A program made the translations under genes and the position numbers. From Acanthochromis polyacanthus (lineage: Eukaryota; Chordata; Actinopteri; Pomacentridae), in assembly GCF_021347895.1 (NCBI RefSeq), contig NC_067132.1:10098995-10162994 (forward strand): a stretch of 64,000 nt of DNA. Reading direction: 5' to 3'. Every line of letters begins with the position of its first letter. Position 1 is the first letter of the stretch. Positions 52,072-62,737 of this stretch are shown here, piece by piece. The notes below the pieces were generated by a model. It saw only the letters and a list, made by a program, of their open reading frames with translations. It did no database searches and was not told the origin of the DNA.

Positions 52072-52921
52072 AAAATCAAATGTACCACATATTTCCAATC
52101 AACAAAATTACAGAGAATCCTTACGGACAAACATTATGTCCACAAAAGACAAAAAAAAATTGCAGTATTGCTCCATGTTCTGAGATGTGAAGCCGGTCCT
52201 CACTTTGTAAGCTGTTTAGAATCCTGCAAAATGCACAAGGGCCCCAACCTGACCCTGGCGGAGGATGTTTACTACCTTGATGACAGCATGAAGAGGAAAT
52301 ATCCTTCTGGTTACGAAAAGAGAAAAAACATTCCATAAGAGTAATTTGTAGGAACATCAATTAAAAAAAACTTGTTTTCTCTCCTCTTCAAATTTGATGT
52401 CAGCAAATAACAATAACCATTAATCTGATGGGCAAACGTTCAGTGCATCTCTCTCTGGTTTGTCTCTTGGTCTCTTTGAGTCCTGCTTACCTCCAAATAC
52501 ATCCAGGGTTGCGGAAACACAACAATTTTTAACATTTAATTAACTCTAATGGACAACAGTGTTTATAAACTGCAGTTCAGAAAAGAAAACCATGTCGCAG
52601 GTGAACGTATTTTTATATGTATGTGGGGGCCGTTCAACAACGGCCTCTCCTCTCAGAGCACTTTTCTTGTCCTATTTTGGGCCAACTTCAATTATTATTC
52701 ATGTTAGACTTACATAGAAATTTTAACTTTATCTCAAATGATTAGAAACTAACTATGGTTTGTCTTTGTAGGGGGAGCTTCTGATACATACAGCCAAGGT
52801 CACAAACTCCTCAGTTTATTGTACTAGCTGATGCTCTCTATTTGCTAAGGATTGTTCACGTTCTTTGGATCAGTTTATTTTGATGGTTGGATTAGGTTCA
52901 TTTTGTCGTTATTACTATACG
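52072..52921. other. Unassigned DNA
   Basis: GGCCGTT-CAAC-AACGGCC at about 52627 is a small hairpin. A 94-codon plus-strand frame ending at 52338 is lysine-rich without a recognised domain. Confidence 0.4.
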
Positions 52922-53039
52922 ATAGTGTTGCTTATCATCAGATTACGCTCTGAGGAAGACAGCAGTTCTGTGGAAACATGTCAGCACAGGTAATACAACT
53001 TTTCTTTACTGAATTGTCGGTTCAAATAAGCAACACTAT
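52922..53039. repeat. Short inverted repeat flanking a 90 bp segment
   Basis: ATAGTGTTGCTTAT (52922-52935) is exactly inverted at 53026-53039 (ATAAGCAACACTAT). The enclosed segment holds GCTCTGAGGAAGACAGCAGT, a phrase that recurs in fish genomes. Possibly a very small MITE. Confidence 0.45.
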
Positions 53040-53426
53040 AGTTTATTTCGATGTTTGATATATTTATTTGCTTTTATAGTTCATCACAGCATCATGTACC
53101 CCTTTGACTGTGAGAACTATTGCAGATTTTGCCATCTTGGGGTGTGATACTACAATAAATATAGTCATAAACCACGCTAAAATGTATTCCTTTTCCATTC
53201 TGAAACACAGAACAGCAGCTTCTCTACTGGCAAAATGAGCTCATCCCCTCCCAAAGTTAAACACTCACCCATGACTATGCTGGAAATGTGTGCTGTCTTG
53301 CTGGAAAATGTCTCTTACGTTCAAATCTATAGCAGCTTAACCTATATTCTAACCATAACCTAAAATAGAAAAGTGGCACATACTGACAGAAACGAGCTGG
53401 ACTTTCCTTAAAGATAGGAAACACAC

Positions 53427-53534
53427 CTTGATGTGTCCTTCAGTACCGGTGAATGCTTCCTCCAATACTCGACGAGTCCTGTCAAGGATATGCAGTCCGT
53501 ATTTCATGGGAGTGCTGACATCCACAATCATCTC
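53427..53534 (-). other. Unidentified exon-like segment (36 codons, phase 0)
   Basis: On the minus strand TGATGTTTTGCAG, a fair 3' splice site, is followed by 108 bases open in one frame, ending AAG|GTGTGTTTCC, a fair 5' splice site. Both boundaries are in phase 0. The peptide starts EMIVDVSTPMKYGLHIL and contains DRTRRVLEEAFTGTEGHIK, mostly helix-forming. I do not recognise the protein. The frame continues past the donor for about 26 codons and is stopped shortly before the acceptor, which agrees with an exon but can occur by chance. Just upstream (53560-53760, minus strand) another frame reads LQDIWALIHNCMQVMADQEV, only about 35 bases away, too near for a normal separate exon. It may be a pseudogene, transposon exon or chance. 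Confidence 0.3.
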
Positions 53535-54339
53535 CTGCAAAACATCAGAGTAATTTTATCTTTCAGGACAGCAGCAACTTCTTGCACAGATAATCATGAC
53601 CACAGAGAACCTCCTGATCAGCCATGACCTGCATACAGTTATGGATCAATGCCCAGATATCCTGAAGTTTTGGCCCAATTCCACAACACAGGGATTCTCT
53701 ACATTTCCAGCTGCTACGATCCTGCTTAATCTTGGCTTTGCGAAGATTGGAGCGATTCCAATGTACTCCATTGATTATGAAGTGTATTAACCTTTACTCT
53801 TATGTCTTATACTTTATATTTTTGCCCAATCTTGTTCAATCTAGTCCAGTCTTTTCAGGGAAATGAATTTGTGTGGTAACATGGAATATAACTTCTTTCA
53901 TAACTGGAGAAAGCAATAAAAGAAGAAATCTCTTTTATAATGGCACCAATGTCCACACACACACTACAGCCTCTGCAAGTAATACTGCAAGGCCTGGTAT
54001 CACTAGGATGAGATGGGGAAAATACAGCATGATTTGGTTTAAACATGAAAGCAGCAGGAGGCTCGCTGCTTCCTTGCTTAAAGTATCTTTATTTATAGAG
54101 GAAAATAAATTTGAAGTCGGGAAAAATACATTACAAGATGCTAATAACTGAGATCCACTCATATACAGAACCAACCTTCCATCAACACAGTACTGACAAG
54201 AAAAACCAAGGTATCAAAATGCAATTAGTCGTGCAAGTGGTTGATTGTGAAAATAATAGCTGTAGCTAACAGAGATATTTGCAGATATAAAATTCACTTT
54301 ATTTGAAATATATGCTAGGCTATGTCTAACCAATCAATC
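53535..54339. other. Unassigned DNA
   Basis: Besides the minus-strand frame noted with the neighbouring exon-like segment, a plus-strand frame at 53596-53790 covers the same bases. Nothing else recognised. Confidence 0.35.
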
Positions 54340-55290
54340 AATCAAGCGCCATGTCATTCAGCGTAGGCGATCATTTCTCTCCATCTAATCTGATCTTTTG
54401 TGACTGTTACTCGTTCCATGTGTAGCCATGCTGTCAGTCCGTCTATCATTTTCATTCTTTGTCTGCCTCATCCTCTCTCCCATTAATATTTCCAGTTGTG
54501 ACAACATATTCCAGGATCTCTTTCCTTATGATGTCGCCAAGAAATATTGCTTGCCATTTCCTAATTTTGTTCAATAGCATATAATTTGTGTTTAGTAATT
54601 TTAAAACATCTTCCTTGCTTATTCTGGCCGTATAAGATGTACCTATCATGCGTCTGTGAAACAAGATCTCTGACATTTTATTATTTGTGCTCCAAGATTC
54701 ACATCTGTACATCAGAAATGGTAGAATATAACAGCTGAGAGTGCTCATATGGATGCTAATTGCTATTTTCTTGTTTGTCAGTATATTTTTCATTTTCAGA
54801 AATACTTTTCTTGCCATTGCTGCTCTACATCTGATATCTGTTTCACATCTCTCATCCATGAAGCGAGATATTTAAAATGATGAACCTGCTTCAGTATTTC
54901 TTGCTCTAATTCGTTGGGATGACATTTTTCTTTGACATTACCATTACTTCTGTTATTTTTTTTTTTTAAATTTTGTTTAAAGACAGATCAAGTTTTTGGC
55001 TCTATGTCTTAATTATGGATGCTGTGTTTTGCAAGTTTTCTTCACTGTTCACTATCAGCACCACATCATCTGCATAAAGTATGTTATTTATGTCATAACC
55101 TCCCATTAATACTCCCGTTAAGCCTTGTATTTGCTTGTCTGCTTGTCGAAGCAGTTTGCTCCAAATAAGAATTTCTTTCAATTTTCAGATTTTCCAGTCT
55201 CAATAAGATTATGTCCGTTGATTTGTGAATCAGTGAGCGGTTACAGCAGGACATCATAAGAAGTGCTGTCTGAGTTAAATCCAAGCACAC
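54340..55290 (-). pseudogene. Decayed endonuclease-reverse transcriptase of a non-LTR retrotransposon
   Basis: On the minus strand, near 55090-55020, the frame reads NNILYADDVVLIVNSEENLQ, the YADD active site of a reverse transcriptase. After stops and an A-rich interruption near 54955 it resumes as DERCETDIRCRAAMARKVF, ILTNKKIAISIH, CYILPFLMYRCESW, RRMIGTSYTARISKEDVL and RKWQAIFLGDIIRKE, the thumb and C-terminal region of RTE/jockey-type elements, ending near 54345 with WREMIAYAE. The longest uninterrupted part is 54452-54859. The endonuclease and first half of the reverse transcriptase are missing, so the copy is 5' truncated and dead. This differs from the LINE families at 1-234 and 56930-57340. 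Confidence 0.85.
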
Positions 55291-55559
55291 TGCTAAAGGA
55301 ATGTTTTCATCATTACTATATAATTGAAGTTCAATTTGTGTTGGTTAATCCATGTTTTGTTGCCACTGATGGTTGTTTTTTACTCTGTATCTTCACCACA
55401 TCTAATACAGATGCACACTGAGATTGTTGAAAAGAAATGTATTACTTTTTTCCCCCCATTTTACACTAATTGCCTCTTTGGTGGGTGATGTTTATACTGT
55501 AATCTCTCCTAATTAAAGATAATACTCTATCTGTCTGATATCATAAATGTTGAGTGCAT
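55291..55559. other. Unassigned DNA
   Basis: Nothing recognised. Confidence 0.4.
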
Positions 55560-56130
55560 AAAAATAAAGTCACTGGAAGATGTGAATAAAAATTAATTAG
55601 CAAGGGGAAGATCAGTGGGCTCGCTATCAAGAGACAGAGATTTAAGTGAGCGTACTTGTGTTTGTATGGTCAATAAACTGAGGTTTAAGCATGTGGATCA
55701 AGGCGCTCTCTGCACTTCATGAAACTCAGCCCAGACTCTTTTAAACAGCATGACCTCATAAACCACAAAGACCAGTTTAACTGTCCAACAAAAGCAATGA
55801 AACGTCCATAAACATTATCAGCGCCTGTTATTGCAGCCTAATAAGAGTCACTTGGAAGGAGGAGAATCATGTAAATAGCTCTCAAAGTGAAGGCCAGCGC
55901 AGCACAACTTCTCAGTTTGCCACGTTGTCACAAATCTTCATACAGTCCCAAAAGATCCAGACTGAATGACTGACTGGGCCCGACAAATCATGGCACATGG
56001 ACCGGCACAGGCTTTAAGGGCTGCTCACAGTTTATGAGAGTGAAATTAGATCATTCATTTGGAGGTTACGCCTCTTTGAATGCTGCCCAATGTCAAACCT
56101 AAAATATTATCCGACTGACTCCTGGGCTGG
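55560..56130. other. Candidate conserved non-coding block
   Basis: Repeat-free, with homeodomain-type AAAAATTAATTAGC near 55588 and no open frame of note. Composition and lack of transposon ends make it a reasonable place to look for an enhancer. Confidence 0.25.
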
Positions 56131-56929
56131 AAGAATATTAAAAAAGCTTTAGCTCCCTGAGTGCGACCTTACACATCAGTGCTTATGCAACTGCTATTTC
56201 ACACATGCATGACTTTATCAATTCCTAACCCCCCATCAAGATGAGTTGAGGGGATTTTCAAGGTTTCCTGTAAATTTGAGTCATGATTACATGGCAACTT
56301 TTAATGTCACTGACTTGTCACATTATCACGACGGTTTCTGCATTTAAAGTTTCTTTCAATCAGTATAAAGCTCTGATTTCCCGACTGCAATGTGGATTTA
56401 GCTGTTGTTGTTTTGTAGCCAAAACTGAGGACAATGAGGCCATGTCCTCTGTCATGTTTCTGGGTAACTAAGGGTTAAAATGACAAAACTTGATGTTACA
56501 TTCTACCGTCATACATTTTAGTCCTTGTGGTGTTTCTGAGTTGTTGTTTGGGATACCACAGATCTCACTGCTTTGTGTAAAAATAATGACTGCTCTTCTT
56601 CTGACCTCTGCAGTATGCACTGGTTCACTAGGACTTGAGGGATGGACATTTCATCAGCTGCTCATGTCTTTGAGAGCCCACACAGACGCTTTAGTAGTAG
56701 TCTGGTTGCGTAGTGTCCATAGATGGTGATCTACAGAGCATGTATGACTAAAGGTGGTGCTGTTATCCAATCTCTTTCTCTGTCCTAACTCAGCCCTTAG
56801 AAATGCAATCAATGTCATAGCTGTAGTGCTTGCTTGTGTGGGCTCTTGAGGGTTGAGAATGATTTGTGTCAGCACATATTGCTCGGAAACAATACATTTC
56901 CATAAAAACACAGCGATGACTGGGATGAC
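56131..56929. other. Unassigned DNA
   Basis: Short overlapping open frames on both strands at 56490-56911; no domain recognised. Confidence 0.4.
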
Positions 56930-57340
56930 AGAGCTGAGCCAGAAAGCAAAGCTCTCGATTTACCAGTCAGCCCTCATTTATGGTGATAAACTCTGAATAG
57001 TGACCGAAATAATGAGGTCACAGATATAAATGGCCAAAATGAGTTTCCTCTGTAGCGTGAGGAGCTCAGCTTTAGAGATAAGACGAGGAGCTTGGACACC
57101 CAGAGGGAGGTTCTCGTAGAGTTGCAGATGAGGTGATTCTGCCTTTATTTAGAGGTTTTCCAGGGTTGTTCAACTTGGATGAGACTCTGGGTGGACCCAG
57201 ACCTGACTGGAGGAATTACATATCTCATCTGGCCTGGGAACAGCATAGGATCCACCAGGAGGAGCCGGAAAATGTTTCTGAGGAGAGCGGGATCAGGACC
57301 ACAACCTGACCTTGAATAAGTAGAAGAAAATAAATGAAGA
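56930..57340 (+). pseudogene. 3' end of a non-LTR retrotransposon (family R)
   Basis: GAGCTGAGCCAGAAAGCAAA and GCTCTCGATTTACC encode the ELSRKAKLSIY block, followed by remnants of YGHELWVVTER, AAEMSFLRRV and, later, a tail reading GGAATTACATATCTCATCTG, GCCTGGGAACAGCATAGG and ATCCACCAGGAGGAGC. This is the C-terminal end of the same fish LINE found in the opposite orientation at 26553-27485. Several stops and indels break the frame. The 3' end AAGTAGAAGAAAATAAATGA is a degenerate short-repeat tail. The 5' truncation is typical. Confidence 0.75.
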
Positions 57341-59589
57341 GATGAATTAGAATTTCTATTTCATTCATAGCCTGATCAGCTGCTCAGCTCTTCACTGTTT
57401 GCTAAAATGTATAGACACTATAATGTCACTTACTACCAAAAATCAGCAAAGACATGAACATCCGTAAATCCGAAGTCGATGTTTGACTGCGAATGCGAGC
57501 AGCTCAAAAATGTGAAATAAGTAAACAGAACAGTGAGCAAATGTGTGCTGAAGCTGACAGATAAACCTCCTGGTGTATTTCCTCTCTACACCTCCCATGC
57601 TAGGTTTGTGTACGTTGTGTTGATGGCAGGACAGGCACACAAGTCCTTCAGGAAAGTCTACAGATATGTCAAAGACTGGTCAAAAGTTCACAACAAATAC
57701 TCATGCACTTGACAATTTGACAGTCAAGCCCTCATGCACTTGGTGGGAACGTGTCTCAAAAATTCAGAATCTGTGACTTTAGAGATTGGAATTGGGTCTA
57801 TGATAAGAATCACAGTGTCTGCAGCCATCTGTGTGCACATCCATGAGAGAGTACAAACAAGACTGGAACTTAGGCAATAATATATACTGTAGGTTACACT
57901 ACCTATGTATGAACAAATATATGAATAAGCATGCAGTATTTCTGTTTTTCAAAGCCAGACAAATAATAGTCCATTATTTTATCCATCATAGCATCATAAC
58001 TAAAGTTTAGGTTGAATTAGACCCTAAAAAGGACAAACTCAAAGAAATGTTTAGTAATATAACTCTGCAGATCTGCATATATTGTTATTCAAACTCCAGT
58101 AAACAGATGTACAGCATCTGAAAATCCACTATACTTGATCATATTTTACAGCTGAGCTCTTCGGAGACCCTGAACAGAGGTAATGGATTTCTAAAACATG
58201 ACATCAGCTCCGAAAAACTCAAAATAAGGAAAGGTTTTTAAGTATCAAGCTGATGGAAGAAATGCTAGGCTTGATTTTTGAGATTGAGGCGTCAAGTTAT
58301 GATTCAAACTTACTCTGAAAGTTTGGACTAAATTTGATTGTTTTAGGCAAAAGAACTAAACAGAAAATGAAATATAGAGCAAGGAATTTGCAGGCTTTGC
58401 CAGAAGAGCATAACTATGACGAGGAAGGGAGAGAAGCACAACAAGGTGGAGGATCTGTTGCATTGTGTGCTCCTTCATTAATATCCTGAATACTCTTTGG
58501 GGTTTTGTTATTAAAAAAATAAATCAATCTTTTTAAAATTCCTACCTCTTAGGATATGGTGACACTCTGGACAGATTCCACTAGGTGGCACTGTCAGTCA
58601 ATTAAAGCTAGAAGAAGCAGCAGTAGAACTCAGTGAAGGACCAGTGCATCATGACTATAATTCATTTCCAGAGTGTGTCTTCTACATGCCACTGTTACAA
58701 GTCTTCCATTAAATTAATATTTCAGTCCTAATAAACAACATGTTGACATGACTGTAATGGACAGTAATCTGGCAACATCAGTCATGACTTCAGCTCTCCC
58801 CGCTGATGTTTTGTCCAGCATGCTATCCGGAGCGTCTTTGTCCCTGTATTCTATAATTTGGAAAGGTTAGTAGTGTGCAGTGTTAGTTTGTCAGATTGGA
58901 CAATTAATTAGCCCTCAAGGGTCATTCCAGTGCCAGTACAGCTCCATTGACGGCAGTGCGGCAGAACTCCAGAAGGTTCCATGTGGACTTGGCTATTTGT
59001 CGTTCACTGAAGCTTAGAGGTCTGGCCACTGTTCAAGACACAGAGACTGACTATGAGCTTTGCACATAGCAGAATTTGGCACGTTGCTGGACAGCGACTG
59101 CCACGTTCCTGTGCAAAAAAAAAACAAAAAAAAAAAACAGAAGACCGGATCTCTTTCTCTGCCCACTCCACCCCATCCCTTTGCATTCTGCCCCTCCTGG
59201 GCAGTTTTTTCCTGCCTGGCCTCAGATCTCAGCCCAGCTAAATTGATGTGCCCCAGCAGCCATACAAGCAGACAGGTTGCACTGGAGCAGAGCAGGCCAC
59301 ATGCTGCTAGGAGCCTCGGCTTTGAACTTTTACAGTGGCTCCTCTGGAGAGGAAAGAACCTCTTACAAAAGGGGGGTATACACCGTGCCGGATTTATCAG
59401 AGTTTGGTGCAACAGCATGCAGGGAAAATGTAATACTACGTGGACTGGGTGTAATATCTAACATGAACACCATGAACAACTTTTTTTTTTTTTTGCACAT
59501 GACAGACACCGACATAAAAAACTACACACCTGTCCCCAGGGCTTATTTCACCATTAGATAGCTTTCAGTGTGACAAGATAAAAAGTACA
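57341..59589. other. Unassigned DNA
   Basis: Contains A- and T-rich runs (59117-59139, 59480-59494) and a CTCF-like core at 58578. Open frames at 59004-59461 overlap on both strands around the A-run and are not convincing. Confidence 0.4.
58578..58591 (+). promoter_or_regulatory. CTCF-like core motif
   Basis: CCACTAGGTGGCAC fits the vertebrate CTCF core CCASYAGRKGGCRS at all 14 positions. The surrounding TCAATTAAAG / AGAAGAAGCAGCAG sequence suggests it may sit in an old repeat. Binding is unproven. Confidence 0.4.
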
Positions 59590-60990
59590 AAACAAGAAAA
59601 AAATGCCTGTCCAGTTGTTGTTTAGCTCATGACATTTATTTAAATCAGATTGCTGGAAGACATTTACATAGTGCGGGAAATTGCCAGGAAATGTCACAAA
59701 GAATTAGCCGGTTTTGATAGGGCACTGAGAAATGTTGCTTTTTTGTACTCTCTGGCATTTTGGCATTTTGAGGCTTGAAAGTCAAATGGATTTCATTGAT
59801 TTGTCTTCATGCTGGATGTTCCCCCGGTCGCTCCTGCTTGCGGTAGTGATTCTTGTTGTTGCTTCTGCCAAATGGGCTTTTTGTGATTGCAGACAAGGAG
59901 GAGGGGGGGCAATTGTCTGCTTTAGAGGGGTAGAAATGGAGCTTCCTTGAGTTTTGAGAGGAGCCCCGGTAAGGGAACATGCCCATTAAAGTATCACTGA
60001 GCATCTCCAAACAACCAATTTGTTTATTCCACTATTGTCTTTCTAGTGATGAAATTCAAAGCATCTCATGGGCCATCTGAGAGGCACCAAAGCGATGCAT
60101 CCATTAGGGGGCACTAGATTGTAATGAAACTCTAAGGGTAAAAGAGATGCCAGTTGATGTGGACACCGTCTGGTTAAGACAAAAAAATATATACTCTGGT
60201 AAAGATGCATAAACTAAATATAAAAGAAAATCTTCCAGTGTTTCAGAGCTGACCTTCATTCATCCCTCCTTCAAACTCAATCAGCTGGAGTCTGCTATTC
60301 AGGAACATTTCATATTTAACCCCCCTTTCCGTGAAACTGCATCACTGAAATAAAAAGACCCCTGCTGGTTAGATGTAGGGGTATTTTGAAAAGGCTATAA
60401 ATTCTCCTGAACAACAGCATCCATTCATTCCCAAAACAAAAATGATATTCACCGGGGATTCGTACAACACCAGATTTTCTCCTTCACACTTCATTATGCC
60501 TCCTACTGAAAGCACAGTGTTGCTTGTAAAATATATATCTTGGCTAATGCATGCTATGCGCTAATGTGTCCAAATTGATACTTGGCAGAATTTTGGGGAA
60601 AAATGAGTTGGATTTTCAGAAAAATAAAATCCGCAATTCTAACTGGAATGCATTATGTTGCCTGGAAAGCAGTTATCTGAATAATCCCTGTATTTGTTAC
60701 ACAGAAAAGAATTGTGTCTAACGAGAGGAAGGAGATGTGATCCGCAGCACAATCCTCAGGTAGGATTTGACCCAATTGTCCATGATGCATTTCCATTTAA
60801 ATACCATCTGACATTGTCCTGTTTTACACCGTGACTATTAAAATGGGATGAGGTCTGTGAGTAAATGTCTTCGCCGGACATCTCATCATTATTCCTACAT
60901 TTATTAAATTAGAATGATTTATGGCTGGTTGTATGGAGCACAGTATATTACCTAAATGACTATTTAACTGAACACAGGAATTTCATTAAC
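59590..60990. other. Candidate conserved non-coding block
   Basis: Largely repeat-free, with patches such as GCTAATGCATGCTATGCG (60544) and AAATTAGAATGATTTATGGC (60905). No exon recognised. Conservation untested. Confidence 0.25.
60101..60114 (+). promoter_or_regulatory. CTCF-like core motif (one mismatch)
   Basis: CCATTAGGGGGCAC differs from CCASYAGRKGGCRS at one position (T for S). It has the same orientation as the motif at 58578. Confidence 0.3.
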
Positions 60991-61748
60991 TTCTGACCTC
61001 CCAAGTACAGATTGTATTGCTTCAGTGCAGCTGGAGGAAGCCAACTGCTGGACTCACTCCTGACTTCAGCACTGCTTCCTCCTTTGAGACTCTATTTTTA
61101 GTGTGTGTGTGTGTGTGGTGGAATAATTTATACTTTATTGCTGTTTATACCCTGTGTGTCATGATCTGCTGTGTCTATTTTACACTATGTAAAATGAGCT
61201 GTGATTTCTTTACTGTTAATATGATCCTGTAACACTCACATTACTGTGTATGTTTGTATATCTGTATTAATATTATTACGCTGTGGAGTTATGTGACGAT
61301 CGGCGTACGTTTGTCCGTCTGTTTGTTTGTCTGTGAGCAACGCTACTCAAAAACGGATGAACAGATTTGGATGAAATTTTCAGAGAAGGTCAGAAATGAC
61401 ACAAGGACCAAGTGTAAAGATTTCTGTATTATTGCGAGATAACAGCATGACGACTCTGTAGCTGTTATTACAAGTGAACACTACATCAGCTGCCTGCTGA
61501 CGATCACGTGATTGTTATCCTACTACAAATCGACCGCTGCGGACTTATCGGGACTTATCCACCGGAAATGACACAAGGAACAATTGATTAAATTGGGGGG
61601 GTGTTTCCAAGTCTCAGAAATTTTCGCAGCTCGCTACATATTTAGGGTTTGGGTTAGGCAATTCGGTATCCATACATAACGTACACATGCATAACACATA
61701 CCTGTGCTCAGTGCAACGTCATTTTGTTTGTGGGTACGTCTGTATTAA

Positions 61749-62297
61749 ATGGCCACATTATTTGCTGCCATGACTCCATCAGAGTCTGAAATCACCATTG
61801 AAGACGCCCCCGCCACATTTAAGTCGTTTGTGTGGCAGCATTTCGGGTACCCAGTGGAGATAAAAAACAACAACCGAGTGACGGACAAGACACGGACAAT
61901 ATGTAAGCAGTGTAAGAAAATAATGCCGTACACCGCGGCTAACACGAGCACAATGCTAAGACACATACAGAACTACCACAGCTCGCTAAAATCACCTGCA
62001 CCTGTGATGAAAGCAGCTAAAGGCCAGACAACACTGACTGACGCCTTTGCACCTAAACTTCCAGACTCAAGCGCCAGGGCCACGGCAATAACGAGAGAAA
62101 TCGGCGTTTTCATTGCAGCTGATATGAGGCCGTTTTCTGTGGTAGAAAACCCGGGATTTCATCGACTCCTCCATAAACTGGAACCGAAGTACACCATTCC
62201 GTCAGGTACGCATTTTACACGCACAGTGGTCCCGAACCTTTATAAAGAGTCGAAGACTAAAGTTTGCACTTTTTTGCACTCTGTATTGACAGAGTAG
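61749..62297 (+). pseudogene. N-terminal fragment of a hAT transposase (BED zinc finger, ZBED1-like)
   Basis: The frame starts at the ATG at 61749 and runs 182 codons without interruption. Residues 24-77 are a BED-type zinc finger: aromatic start FKSFVWQHFGY (24-34), then C52 and C55 (CKQC) and H72 and H77 (RHIQNYH), the Cx2C...Hx4H pattern. Later come TTLTDAFAPKLP, TREIGVFIAADMRPFSVVEN and EPKYTIPSGTHFT, blocks that precede the RNase H-like catalytic core in hAT transposases and domesticated ZBED proteins. Full proteins have some 600-700 residues; here a stop follows at once and no DDE core or C-terminal dimerisation region remains. It might still yield a DNA-binding-only peptide, but a dead fragment is more likely. 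Confidence 0.8.
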
Positions 62298-62602
62298 TAC
62301 TTTGGTTACAGTTTTGCGCATATTGTTTGCACATTAAAAAAAAGAAATCCTTTTTTTTATTTGTGGAAAGAAGGCCAACAGTTAAAAGCTCATGCTTCAG
62401 TCATGCAAGGATGTAAGTTACAAAACATTTAAAAATGCCTGTGCATCTTTTTTGTGACTGTCAAATAAAAAAACTCTTTGTCCAGTTATATATTTTGTCA
62501 TTTTAGTTTTCTTAAAGTAATGTGAAAATATTGTCTCGTTCTCGTGAACCCAATATCGTGTATCGTCTCGTCTCGTGAGTGGAGTGTATCGTCACACCCC
62601 TA
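61749..62602 (+). mobile_element. hAT transposon remnant (5' end lost, internally deleted)
   Basis: The right end reads GTGTATCGTCACACCCCTA (to 62602), the mirror of the TAGGGGTGTGACGATACAC terminal repeat of a common vertebrate hAT family, preceded by TCTCGTTCTCGTGAACCC. The matching left terminal repeat is absent near 61730. The coding part keeps only the N-terminal BED finger region, and the catalytic domain is deleted between about 62297 and 62340. Confidence 0.7.
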
Positions 62603-62737
62603 CTAATAAACAAACAAATGCAGCATTTAAAAAAAAAAAAAGTACATGGTACAAGCAATGGCACATTTCTGACAATGCCATATGAGGGAATAAACAACCT
62701 TGGTGAAATACTGTGCTCTTTGAGTGCTATTCTGGTT

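Larger units (their letters stand above)
61274..62737 (+). mobile_element. Family T element, copy B, split by a hAT element
   Basis: The left part (61274 to about 61728) matches copy C closely: GTTATGTGACGATCGGCGTA, AGAAATGACACAAGGACCAA, GGACTTATCGGGACTTATCC, GCTCGCTACATATTTAGG and GTACACATGCATAAC. The right part (about 62603-62737) matches the end of copy A: CATTTCTGACAATGCCATAT, then AACAACCTTGGTGAAATAC and GCTCTTTGAGTGCT. Between them lies a hAT remnant, so the hAT element landed in, or recombined into, this copy. Confidence 0.6.

Noticed and set aside
59004..59461. Long overlapping frames on both strands around an A-run
   Set aside because: The A-run gives poly-Lys or poly-Phe, and frames on both strands are open at once. 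No recognisable protein.
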